The notes under the pieces: model-generated
The model's database searches: none
The model's input: the letters and a program-made list of their open reading frames with translations, nothing else
Told to the model about the DNA's origin: nothing
Part shown: positions 16,616 through 26,140 of the stretch, piece after piece
Layout: every line of letters begins with the position of its first letter
Numbering within the stretch: the first letter of the stretch is position 1
Position numbers and translations under genes: made by a program
NCBI GenBank assembly: GCA_019750915.1
Contig: JAIENY010000028.1
Span: 1 to 58,767, forward strand
Direction of reading: 5' to 3'
DNA length: 58,767 nt
Source: Xanthobacteraceae bacterium
Lineage (GTDB): Bacteria; Pseudomonadota; Alphaproteobacteria; Rhizobiales; Xanthobacteraceae

Positions 16616-18547
16616 CTACTTCGACCGGGACTCCAGAAGCGCCTTCGCGGCTTCCGCGACCGGACGCCCGATCACGGTCGCAGCTTCCGTCGTCATGTGA
16701 ACGTGATCGATCGTGACGGGCGTGCCGTCGCTCATCAGAAACGGACATTCGCCGTCGTGGCACGCCGAATCCACGACGGAGACAAAGCCTACACCGTCTT
16801 CCTTCGGAATGGCCTGCCGCACCAGATCGTTGCGCTCGAACAGTTTCGCTGAGACCAGATCGGCGGAGCGAGGCGTGATGTGGGCGGCCCTGTCGCGCAG
16901 CAACTGAACCGGAAGGCTGCCCTTGTATTCCAGCGAGGGACCGATCACGAGGACAGGGATGTCGCGGCTGCGCATCGCCTTGATGATGTCCAGGAAGGAA
17001 TTGATCATGACCTTGAAGCCCTGATCATCAGCCTCGACCAGCCTGACACCTGAGATAATCACCATATCCGGTGTGTTGGATTTCAGAAACTCGACGAGAT
17101 GCTCCCGCAGCGCGATGCAGACCGGCGTTTCGCCGGGCAGCGGTTTCAGCGACGCACGGCAGGCGGCACCGGTCGCCTGCATGATGTTGACTTTGTCCGG
17201 ATCGAAAATCTGACGCAGCGGCAGCATGTATTGAGCGGATGCACTGTCGCCCCAGACCAGAATGTTCTTTTTGTTCGGATCCGGCGTCAGGCAGGCGCGA
17301 TCGGAGAAATCCCTCCACTTTTCCACCAGACATAAACCCGCGCGATACCACGCCGGATAGGGACTGAAGGCGCGAAGCCGCATGGCCGGATCGTTGAACG
17401 AAAGATCGGTCTGCCAGATCCCCACCCCGCTGCCCAGCACCAGCACCAGCGACGCTGCGCCCGCAACGGCAAAGACCGTCGTGCGGCGCGAGATCAAACT
17501 CCTGTTGCGAAACGGCTGCTCAACGAAGCGATACGACAGATACGACACGACCGTGGTGATCACGAACAGCGCGAGCTTTTCAATCCGGTCCAGCGGAAAA
17601 TGCTGCTTGGAAAAATACCAGTAGAGATAGATCGGCCAATGCCACAGATAGAAGGAATATGAAATCTTGCCGATCTGGCTCGCAATATTAAGCGGAGACA
17701 ATAGCGCGCGCACCGGCGCTGCGCTTCCCATCCCGGCCCAGATAAACAGGACTGCGCCGACGCAGGGCAGCAGCGCACTGATACCGGGAAACACCGTGTT
17801 CTTGCGATAGCCGATCACCGCGATCGCGATCAGCACGACGCCGAGGATGCGAGCGCCGCGGCGGATATGAATATTGGCCGAAGTCGGGATTCCCTCGATC
17901 GCGATCAGGCTGCCGGCCAGAAATTCCCATGCGCGCGGCGGGCTGAAGTAAAACGCTGTCTCGGCACGATCGGTGAGCATCAACCATTGCGTGAGCGCAA
18001 ACGAGGCCAGCGCCAGCGCACCGAGGCCAACCAGCAATGTGGTGCGGCGCCCTTCCCTGTCGGCGTGCCATCGAAACAGCAGCAGGATCACGACCGGCAG
18101 CAGCAGATAGAACTGCTCCTCGACGGACAGCGACCATGTGTGCAGCAGCGGCTTTTCATTGGCGTCACCGCCGAAGTAGCCGGACTGGCTCCAGAAATAG
18201 AAATTCGACGTGAAGCTGATCGTCGCGATGATCGACTTAAAGAGATCAACGCGCTCTTCGGGCAGGAAGTAGAAAAATGCCGGGACGACCGCGAGCGCGA
18301 CCATGACATAGAGTGCGGGCAGCAACCGCCGCACGCGCCGCTCGTAAAACGTGGCGAACGAGAATTCGCCCCGCCCTGCATCAGCCTCAATGATCCGGGT
18401 GATCAGAAACCCGGAGATCACGAAAAAGATATCGACGCCGACATAACCGCCGCGAAACGGTGGAACGTCCCAGTGAAACAGCGCGACCGACAGCACCGCA
18501 ATGGCGCGCAGCCAGTCGATGTCTTCGCGATATGTCCGTTCGACCAT
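16616..18547 (-). CDS. Acyltransferase 3 with C-terminal SGNH domain (OafA/YrhL type)
   Basis: About 643 aa. The N-terminal two-thirds is an acyltransferase 3 domain with about ten membrane segments. It opens with YREDIDWLRAIAVLSV and contains FRGGYVGVDIFFVISGFLIT, FYERRVRRLLPAL and HTWSLSVEEQFYLLLP. The last 220 residues form an extracytoplasmic SGNH hydrolase-like domain with WGDSASAQYM (block I) and a late DHVHMT segment carrying the catalytic His. This architecture O-acetylates LPS O-antigen or other polysaccharides. ATG 18547 is chosen because homology begins there. It is convergent with the SDR gene, seven bases apart. Confidence 0.9.
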   Translation of the reverse strand: MVERTYREDIDWLRAIAVLSVALFHWDVPPFRGGYVGVDIFFVISGFLITRIIEADAGRGEFSFATFYERRVRRLLPALYVMVALAVVPAFFYFLPEERVDLFKSIIATISFTSNFYFWSQSGYFGGDANEKPLLHTWSLSVEEQFYLLLPVVILLLFRWHADREGRRTTLLVGLGALALASFALTQWLMLTDRAETAFYFSPPRAWEFLAGSLIAIEGIPTSANIHIRRGARILGVVLIAIAVIGYRKNTVFPGISALLPCVGAVLFIWAGMGSAAPVRALLSPLNIASQIGKISYSFYLWHWPIYLYWYFSKQHFPLDRIEKLALFVITTVVSYLSYRFVEQPFRNRSLISRRTTVFAVAGAASLVLVLGSGVGIWQTDLSFNDPAMRLRAFSPYPAWYRAGLCLVEKWRDFSDRACLTPDPNKKNILVWGDSASAQYMLPLRQIFDPDKVNIMQATGAACRASLKPLPGETPVCIALREHLVEFLKSNTPDMVIISGVRLVEADDQGFKVMINSFLDIIKAMRSRDIPVLVIGPSLEYKGSLPVQLLRDRAAHITPRSADLVSAKLFERNDLVRQAIPKEDGVGFVSVVDSACHDGECPFLMSDGTPVTIDHVHMTTEAATVIGRPVAEAAKALLESRSK

Positions 18548-18690
18548 GAAATCCGGATGGCGTGCGTGAAGGAACCCCGCACCCGCCGCCACACAACGGC
18601 CGAGCGCATGCTACCTCTGACCCATACGCCGAATTCAGGCAAGACATGGTCGGCGCGTGTCGTTCAAACCGGCGGCACGCTGCCGGCCAT

Positions 18691-18990
18691 TCAATGCAGC
18701 CGGAATACCCCATCCACCGCCTTCATTTCGGCGGGCTTGATCAGCTTGGTATGCGCCACAGTCACCGCGAACAGCGGGCCCTCCAGCTTCGCACGCCAGA
18801 ACGCGAGAAAATCGTTCAGCGCCGGGAAGTTCGGGAACAGGTCGTAGTTTTGCCAGACGTAGGATTGCAGCAGCCAATTGTGGTCTGGGCGGCGGTAAAG
18901 AATTTCAGCCGTAGTCAGGCCATAGCCTGCAAGCTGCTTCTTGAAGTCACTGGAGACAGAACCGCCAGCGACTGAACTTCCTTCAATCAT
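18691..18990 (-). CDS. usg: Usg family protein
   Basis: 99 aa of the small Usg family found throughout Rhizobiales. The conserved run includes LTTAEILYRRPDH, LQSYVWQNYDL, PNFPALNDFL and FWRAKLEGPL. The name comes from an upstream-gene designation; no biochemical function is established. ATG 18990 is fixed by a very good AGGAGG ribosome-binding site on the minus strand a few bases before it; longer frames upstream are not supported. It diverges from the groESL promoter region. Confidence 0.85.
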   Translation of the reverse strand: MIEGSSVAGGSVSSDFKKQLAGYGLTTAEILYRRPDHNWLLQSYVWQNYDLFPNFPALNDFLAFWRAKLEGPLFAVTVAHTKLIKPAEMKAVDGVFRLH

Positions 18991-19183
18991 CGTCGTCCTC
19001 CTGATCCGGCACCAAATGCTCGAATGAGAATCAAATGACGGCAAGATGAAAAGTTCACTAACCTGTTGATTCTAAAGGCATCAGCAGCGATCCGCGGCGA
19101 CTGCTAACAACGCCGTTGTGCGGCGCCGTTAACGAATTCTGGCAGTCGTCATTTTTGAGTGCCAAATATTTGCTAGGACACCC

Positions 19184-19212
19184 TTGCTCCCGGCATGGCG
19201 TCAGCCTATGTC
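19184..19212 (+). promoter_or_regulatory. Probable groESL promoter
   Basis: TTGCTC (19184-19189) and TATGTC (19207-19212) are separated by 17 bases, which fits a sigma-70 promoter. The predicted start lies just before or within the CIRCE operator, as is usual for groESL in alphaproteobacteria. A heat-shock sigma factor may also contribute; I could not find a convincing RpoH box. Confidence 0.5.
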
Positions 19213-19225
19213 CAGAGTGGTTGTG

Positions 19226-19252
19226 GTAGCACTCAGCTCACCCGACTGCCAA
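19226..19252 (+). promoter_or_regulatory. CIRCE operator for HrcA
   Basis: GTAGCACTC (19226-19234), nine spacer bases, then GACTGCCAA (19244-19252). The CIRCE consensus is TTAGCACTC-N9-GAGTGCTAA, so the first arm has one difference and the second has two. It lies 42 bases before groES, in the untranslated leader, the standard place for HrcA repression. A lone half-site GAGTGCCAA at 19157-19165 is also present upstream. Confidence 0.85.
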
Positions 19253-19293
19253 ATTCAAAATATATAGCGTATTCAATATCTTAGGAGGACTGC

Positions 19294-21289
<1,996 letters not shown>

Positions 21290-21318
21290 TCCACGCCTTT
21301 CAAGCAATTGCGAAATGC

Positions 21319-21349
21319 AAAACCCCGGCAGCGATGCCGGGGTTTTTGT
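21319..21349 (+). terminator. groEL terminator (T1)
   Basis: CCCCGGCA-GCGA-TGCCGGGG stem preceded by an A run and followed by TTTTTGTTT, a standard intrinsic terminator with A/T flanks that may work in both directions. Two close relatives recur at 22726-22757 and 22879-22910. Confidence 0.92.
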
Positions 21350-21384
21350 TTGCTCGACAGGGTTGGACCGAACGTCGCACGGCG

Positions 21385-21861
21385 TCAGTTTCCTTTTTTC
21401 TGACCCTGATATTTCGCAACAATTTCTGCAAAAAGATCCTGAAGCGCAGGCATTCCCGCCGACATTTCGCGCGCGAGCTCAACGGCTCGCGTTGAATTAT
21501 TTAATTTGCCTTCTTCGGTGTCGATCATCAGACCTTTCACGAAACTGATATAGGCCGCGGCTGCTTCGTAAGCCGCAAGTCCACCTTCAAGAGTCTTATT
21601 CCAGCGCAGGGCATGAACATATTTCACACCATCGGGAAATTCAGTTTCAGGAAAAGTTTTCCTGACATAACTGAACCCGACATCTTCCAACTCCATCAGG
21701 ACCGGCTTTCCGAGACATTCTGCTTTCAACCTGACTTCTTTCGTTGACAACTCCTGCCGATCCACAAACCTCGTGCTAAAATTCAGCGCATCGACGGCGT
21801 CCTGCCATGCCTTCACTGAAAGAACAGGTTCGTTCGACAACATGTATATTTCCATGCTCAT
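21385..21861 (-). CDS. Probable immunity protein paired with the upstream nuclease-like toxin
   Basis: A 158-aa acidic soluble protein. The N-terminus EIYMLSNEPVLSVKAWQDAV, a central FPDGVKYVHALRW and a late TEEGKLNNSTRAVELARE resemble stand-alone immunity-type proteins of polymorphic toxin loci, but I cannot name the family with certainty. Its ATG overlaps the stop of the toxin-like gene (21858-21861), the order and coupling expected for toxin then immunity. Base composition is AT-richer than the surrounding chromosome. It is read towards groEL and shares the T1 hairpin with it. Confidence 0.6.
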   Translation of the reverse strand: MSMEIYMLSNEPVLSVKAWQDAVDALNFSTRFVDRQELSTKEVRLKAECLGKPVLMELEDVGFSYVRKTFPETEFPDGVKYVHALRWNKTLEGGLAAYEAAAAYISFVKGLMIDTEEGKLNNSTRAVELAREMSAGMPALQDLFAEIVAKYQGQKKGN

Positions 21862-22478
21862 GGCCGCCCGCCCCTTCGCAAATAAATTGATTTTCGTGCA
21901 ATCCCTCGTGTGACATTCAACTCAAAAACTGGAGTATCGGGTGCTGCACCCGTTTTTTCGCGTAGCTCGTTCGCTCGTCCTGGCGTAATCCTCGCGTTGC
22001 CTGTCTTCACATCGTAGATTGCAACAATGTCACCTTGAATATTTCGCAGCGTAAGGTCGGTGCGGATGCTTCCCGCAAGTCCATAAGAAGGATCGGCATC
22101 TTCCAGACTGAACGGCCGCTCGATGTCACCGACGCCGGGCAGGTTCTTGAGCGCCACTTCGAGCGCAAAAAGCGCATGAACTGCGATGCCATACTTTGAC
22201 GCACTCATTGCCGGAAGATATTCAAGCTTGCTGGCAACATCCGTCAAAATATCACTCAGCGCATCAGACGTCTCATCGATACTTTGAATGCCGGTGTAGA
22301 ATCCGGGCGACGTTGTAACGGTAACGCCGCCTTCGCTCGTCCAACGCCCATGCTCATCCCTTGGCTGATCGGGATTGAAGCCGGCTTTCAAGGTCAGCAT
22401 GAAACGACGGAATGCGTAATCCGCTTTCAATGCAAGAAACCTGTCTTCAAGTTCTACAACGATCCTGACTAGTCTCAT
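21858..22478 (-). CDS. Probable nuclease-fold toxin with phage-type linker
   Basis: 206 aa. After 30 residues comes FNPDQPRDEHGRWTSEGG (34-51), a linker of the NPxQPRDxxGRWT type found ahead of varied domains in phage head-morphogenesis proteins and polymorphic toxins. The C-terminal part has RTDL with Asp141 followed 15 residues later by Asp156-Val-Lys158 (IYDVKTG), the D...DxK pattern of restriction-endonuclease-fold nucleases. There is no signal peptide or secretion domain, so this may be a toxin tip without its carrier. ATG 22478 has only a weak GAG ribosome-binding site. Nuclease activity is inference from the motif. Confidence 0.6.
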   Translation of the reverse strand: MRLVRIVVELEDRFLALKADYAFRRFMLTLKAGFNPDQPRDEHGRWTSEGGVTVTTSPGFYTGIQSIDETSDALSDILTDVASKLEYLPAMSASKYGIAVHALFALEVALKNLPGVGDIERPFSLEDADPSYGLAGSIRTDLTLRNIQGDIVAIYDVKTGNARITPGRANELREKTGAAPDTPVFELNVTRGIARKSIYLRRGGRP

Positions 22479-22551
22479 CTTGAATTCTCATCTGACTAAG
22501 CCACCATCTTGTATAGGATTTTATTCTTAGTAAAGAACAAGCTGACAATAA

Positions 22552-22697
22552 TGGTGCGCGCCGCGATCCAGAACGCGGCTTCAGTGGCTTCGCTCCTGAT
22601 CACCACCGAAGCGATGATCGCCGAAGTCCCTAAGAAGGGCGGCGCGGCGGGCGGCGGAATGCCTCCGGGCGGCGACACGGGCGGCATGGATTTCTGA
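22552..22697 (+). pseudogene. Displaced groEL 3' end fragment
   Basis: The last 48 codons of a groEL gene, colinear with groEL 21144-21289 without indels. I count by eye 19 differences in 146 bases, most of them synonymous: only Ala to Ser, Leu to Val and Gly-Met to Asp-Thr change apart from the first codon. Homology begins abruptly at TGGTGCGCGC after AT-rich sequence and continues through the stop into a copy of the groEL terminator. It has no ribosome-binding site and no N-terminal part, so it is a remnant of a different groEL allele or paralogue rather than a fresh tandem copy. Confidence 0.9.
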
Positions 22698-22725
22698 TCC
22701 CCTCGCTCAGGCGCTTACGAAATGC

Positions 22726-22757
22726 AAAACCCCGGCAACGATGCCGGGGTTTTTTTG
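22726..22757 (+). terminator. Second groEL-type terminator (T2)
   Basis: AAAACCCCGGCA-ACGA-TGCCGGGG followed by seven T. The preceding CGAAATGC is also shared with T1, showing that homology to the groEL locus continues past the stop codon of the displaced fragment. Confidence 0.9.
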
Positions 22758-22782
22758 ACCACAATGGAGAGCTTCAATAATG

Positions 22783-22831
22783 CTCAAAGCCGGGCGAGCC
22801 CGGCTTTGAGGGGCGGCATACCTTATGCCGC
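22783..22831. other. Two adjacent strong hairpins in non-coding spacer
   Basis: CTCAAAGCCGGG/CCCGGCTTTGAG (22783-22794 and 22799-22810, 12-bp perfect stem, 4-base loop) is followed directly by GCGGCATA/TATGCCGC (22813-22820 and 22824-22831, loop CCT). With T2 before and T3 after, 22726-22910 is a chain of four hairpins without a reading frame. It could be a small RNA, a repeat element or a recombination site; I cannot decide. Confidence 0.5.
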
Positions 22832-22878
22832 TCCGCAGAGCCGGGACCGTCAAAAGCGATATGCAAAAGCGTAAACGC

Positions 22879-22910
22879 AAACCCCGGCGAAAACGCCGGG
22901 GTTTTTGTTT
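22879..22910 (+). terminator. Third groEL-type terminator (T3)
   Basis: AAACCCCGGC-GAAAAC-GCCGGGGTTTTTGTTT. The stem and the GTTT tail match T1, but the sequence before it no longer matches groEL. It insulates the caspase-like gene from upstream transcription. Confidence 0.88.
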
Positions 22911-22981
22911 GAGTTATGCTCAACCATCAATGTAAGTTTAGAGATATAGACGTCTTTTTACGCAACATCATTTTAAAATTT

Positions 22982-22985
22982 GGAG
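22982..22985 (+). promoter_or_regulatory. Ribosome-binding site deciding a GTG start
   Basis: GGAG lies seven bases before GTG 22993 but only one base before TTG 22987, so the GTG is the better start for the caspase-like gene. The 80 bases upstream are AT-rich and should contain the promoter; no clear -35/-10 pair stands out. Confidence 0.6.
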
Positions 22986-22992
22986 ATTGTTA

Positions 22993-24756
22993 GTGGCAAA
23001 TATTGAATCCTATCTCCAAAAATATCGAGAAAGTCGAGCAATCGTTATAGGTATCGACAAATACAACCACGCCTCACCATTGCTTCATGCATGTAACGAT
23101 GCATCAGCAGTTGCAAAAACGCTCGTGGATTTGTTTGCTTTTCCAAAAGAGAACGTGGAACTGTTAGTGAATGATAAGGCTACCAAAGCCGAGATATTAC
23201 AAGCGTTTCTGCGCTTAGCTGACGGGTCTGTTACTGAGGCTGACGACCGCATTTTAGTTTTCTTTGCCGGGCACGGACATACTGTTACGGGTCGGAGAGG
23301 TGAAACAGGATTTCTCGTGCCAGTTGATGGCAGACCAGACGACCTATCAACTTTGATTCGCTGGGACGAATTAACAAGAAACGCTGACCTAATTCCTGCG
23401 AAACATATTTTGTTTCTTATGGATGCTTGTTACGGCGGACTAGCACTTTCTAGAAATACTATACCACCGGGCAGCATGAGGTTCTTGAAAGACATGTTGC
23501 AGCGATATTCGCGGCAAGTTCTTACCGCTGGAAAGGCGGACGAAGTCGTATCAGACGGCGGTGGTACCCGTGCGGGTCACTCAATTTTCACTTCACATCT
23601 CCTTGATGGGATGGATGGGGCAGCCGCTAGCGGACCTATACTGACCGGCCATGCTTTGATGGCTTATGTCTACGACAAAGTAGGAGGAGACCCTCTTTCG
23701 CAACAAACGCCGCACTTCGGATTTTTAGATGGAGACGGTGATTTTATTTTCGACGTTACGGCACTCATAAAACTGGATGAGACGGAAACTTCGGACCCAA
23801 AGTCCAATGTGGATATTTTTATAAAATCGCCATCAATTTCTGTACCCGAAGTCGCTGCGACAGAGACCGTTGCAGATATTCTCAAGCGCTTGATCGCTGA
23901 TCCAACTCAGAAGATTAAATTAAATGACTTTATCAACGAGGTTTTACGAAAGACCAGCGAATCTCTTTCGCAAGAGCAATTCGCCATCAATGCCCCAGTA
24001 ACAAATGAGGGGTTCTCAGCAAGAATACAGAAGTACGAGGAAGCTATTGCCGATTTAACCGTTGTGGTTATCCTTCTCGCTCGGTGGGCCGACCCAGATC
24101 AATTGAATTTCTTAGAAAAGATTTATTCTCGCATTTCTGAAATTGAGTATCCGCAAGCCGGGCCTGTAGTTTGGATCAGGCTCTTTTGGTACCCGCTACT
24201 ATTCTTGATGTACGCCGGCGGCATCTCTGCACTTTCGGCTCATCGATCTACAGCACTAAGAGTTTCAATCTTTTCGCCGATCTACTCAGAGCGACGAATT
24301 CTAGATCAAACAAATCCGCCCGCTATTCTGGCGGTTGTTAGTTACATGACCGAGATAGTTGAACAGTTTAAACGCTTGCCAGGATACGAACGTGCGTATG
24401 TCCCGCGTAGTGAGCACATCTATAAACGGCTTCAACCGCTACTAGAGGACCAATTATTTTTAGGGCGAAGCTATGATCAGCTATTCGATGATTTTGAAAT
24501 TATCCTCGCCCTTTCTTATGCCGATCTAAGGGACAAAGACCCAACTACGCATGTCTGGGGACCTCCAGGTCGATTTGCGTGGAAGCACACTAGCGGAAGA
24601 GGCCCGTCTCCGTACGAACGATTCGTTAGCAGCGCAAAAAACAGAGGGGGCAATTGGGACTTGCTCGATGAAGGCTTTTTCTCGGGGTCAGACAAACGCT
24701 TTTCCGATATCGCTGATGCATACCGTAATCTTCTAAGCAAAATTAATTGGTGGTGA
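22993..24756 (+). CDS. Caspase-like (C14) peptidase with unclassified C-terminal half
   Basis: About 587 aa. Residues 13-256 form a caspase/metacaspase domain: VIGIDKY opens strand 1, the catalytic His94 is in FFAGHGH and the catalytic Cys146 in LMDACYGG; FLVPVDG and SIFTSHLLDGM follow. The domain ends DGDGDFIFDV. Residues 257-587 match nothing I can name; they are mainly helical, with hydrophobic patches at about 346-355 and 384-403 (WYPLLFLMYAGG), then GRFAWKH and a C-terminal NWDLLDEGFF...INWW. The gene is clearly AT-richer than the chromosome and has no partner gene on its strand. Bacterial caspase-like proteins often act as abortive-infection effectors; that role here is inference. Confidence 0.8.
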   Translation: MANIESYLQKYRESRAIVIGIDKYNHASPLLHACNDASAVAKTLVDLFAFPKENVELLVNDKATKAEILQAFLRLADGSVTEADDRILVFFAGHGHTVTGRRGETGFLVPVDGRPDDLSTLIRWDELTRNADLIPAKHILFLMDACYGGLALSRNTIPPGSMRFLKDMLQRYSRQVLTAGKADEVVSDGGGTRAGHSIFTSHLLDGMDGAAASGPILTGHALMAYVYDKVGGDPLSQQTPHFGFLDGDGDFIFDVTALIKLDETETSDPKSNVDIFIKSPSISVPEVAATETVADILKRLIADPTQKIKLNDFINEVLRKTSESLSQEQFAINAPVTNEGFSARIQKYEEAIADLTVVVILLARWADPDQLNFLEKIYSRISEIEYPQAGPVVWIRLFWYPLLFLMYAGGISALSAHRSTALRVSIFSPIYSERRILDQTNPPAILAVVSYMTEIVEQFKRLPGYERAYVPRSEHIYKRLQPLLEDQLFLGRSYDQLFDDFEIILALSYADLRDKDPTTHVWGPPGRFAWKHTSGRGPSPYERFVSSAKNRGGNWDLLDEGFFSGSDKRFSDIADAYRNLLSKINWW

Positions 24757-24772
24757 CATTCAAGTTATCACC

Positions 24773-24801
24773 TTGACAATTCTCCTTAATATGACTATAT
24801 T
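24773..24801 (+). promoter_or_regulatory. Near-consensus sigma-70 promoter before a non-coding repeat
   Basis: TTGACA (24773-24778), a 17-base spacer and TATATT (24796-24801). It is close to the ideal promoter, stronger than anything else I see in the window. It points into the dispersed repeat and not into a gene, 17 bases after the caspase-like stop codon. Confidence 0.55.
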
Positions 24802-25330
24802 CCTATTCATCCCGTCTCACTTGAGGGGCGGATCGCGATCGTCACGAACGCGAGGCGGGATGCGGTGGCTGCGCACGGTGTTCGATGCGCGGGCTCATGA
24901 GAGGGCGCGGCGCTGTCAAAAGCTCCGGGCCTTTTTTGTTGCCCGTGCTGACGGCGGCATCGTGTTCGGACTGGCCCAAACCGCGAGGTCCCGGCGCAAC
25001 GCCTTGCGCCATGAACGGTGGCCCGACGCATGGATCGGCCGCCGGGGGCCCCGTTCGCGGAGCGAGCCTTTAAAACCATTGCGTGCGGAACGCCGGATGT
25101 TGCGGCGTACCCGTGGTGACTTAAGCTCGTGCGCTTTCATTTTTCGCGCATGAGGCTGCGGATGCGCGAGCATCCGGCGTTCCGCGCGCCCTCATTTTTT
25201 GGGCGCAAAGGTTGACGCAAGCTCGGGCGTTATGCGCCGCGAGAATGCGCACGTGTATCTCATTGAACGTGGCTGTTTGAAAATTGAATCGAGATGCTCA
25301 GTCATTCTGACGTGCGCGATGAAATCGTGC
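24802..25330. repeat. Dispersed non-coding repeat of Bradyrhizobium-type genomes
   Basis: About 530 bases with no credible gene. Conceptual translations (for example the EGRIAIVT-like and SEPLKPLRA pieces) are ones I associate with spurious annotations scattered through Bradyrhizobium-family genomes, which marks this as a multi-copy repeat; that is recollection, not a search result. The right part holds a 15-bp perfect inverted repeat, GCGGAACGCCGGATG (25085-25099) and CATCCGGCGTTCCGC (25171-25185), with 71 bases between. It closes the AT-rich islet and returns to normal base composition. Confidence 0.55.
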
Positions 25331-25355
25331 CTCGAAGGATGAACGGCCCGCAACG

Positions 25356-25739
25356 TCATGCCCGCGAACGCCACGGCCAGTCGATGACGCCCGCGCTGTA
25401 GAGCGCCCACCACATGATGACCGGTTGCAACGCGAGCCGTGGCCCGTGATAAAGCCAGCTGCTCGGCACGGCGGCCAGGTCGATCCCCTCGAACGCGTGC
25501 TTGAAGTTCGCGGGCCAGACGCAGAGCGCGTAAACCGCCATCGCCAGTCCGGCCCAATAGCGAAAGGGTCGCGTCAGCAAGGCCACCGAGGCCACAAGCT
25601 CGAAGACCCCGGTGATAAAAATGACAGCGGGCGCAAACGGCACCCAGTCAGGCGTGATCCGCAACAACTGGTCGGGCGCGATCAGGTGAGCCACGCCCGC
25701 CAGCGTATACAACACGGCAATCGTCCAGCGCATCAGCAT
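25356..25739 (-). CDS. DoxX-like membrane protein
   Basis: About 127 aa with four predicted membrane helices in the DoxX/SURF4-like arrangement. It opens with MRWTIAVLYTLAGVAHL, has ITGVFELVASVALL and then WAGLAMAVYALCVWPANFKHA. Such proteins are small integral membrane proteins, sometimes linked to quinones or redox balance; no specific role can be given. ATG 25739 is chosen because the first helix starts there. A GTG at 25772 preceded by AAGGGG is an alternative that would add eleven polar residues. It stands alone. Confidence 0.8.
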   Translation of the reverse strand: MLMRWTIAVLYTLAGVAHLIAPDQLLRITPDWVPFAPAVIFITGVFELVASVALLTRPFRYWAGLAMAVYALCVWPANFKHAFEGIDLAAVPSSWLYHGPRLALQPVIMWWALYSAGVIDWPWRSRA

Positions 25740-26140
25740 GCGTGAACGGCCGTCCGAAGAACTGGATGTCACGTCGATTGTCCGCCCCTTATCAATTCGG
25801 AAAAGCAGTTTGCTTGCCACTGAGGAGCTACGGGCGGGCGGCCAACAAGTTTCAAACCGCCGCAATGTTTATTCGCAGCGCGGCCGGTCCTGAGCCTCCT
25901 GACCGGCACCTGCCCAGCGTTATAAAACAATCGAAACGTCCCACGAAGACGATATTCGCTGCGACCTTCGCCGCGGCGAAACCGACGGCGGCGGAAGACC
26001 TCGGGGCGGCGGAATGAATTTTCCGGTCCACGCCGTTGCGTCGATCAATCAGTATTGAGAGAGACCGCCCCTGCGCGGCCTTTCCTTTTGACTCGCGATG
26101 GTGTGTGTTGCTGCCACGCTTCCCGGTTTTCGAGACGTCC
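25740..26140. other. Intergenic region, nothing recognised
   Basis: About 400 bases between the divergent DoxX-like and small secreted protein genes. Short frames are open on both strands but lack ribosome-binding sites and family resemblance. It should contain the two promoters. Confidence 0.5.

Noticed and set aside
22509..22697. 62-codon frame covering the groEL tail as a functional gene
   Set aside because: Only the last 48 codons match groEL; the front is AT-rich noise without a ribosome-binding site.
24773..25153. 126-codon frame inside the dispersed repeat
   Set aside because: Starts inside the promoter boxes, and the translation resembles spurious products of a multi-copy non-coding repeat.
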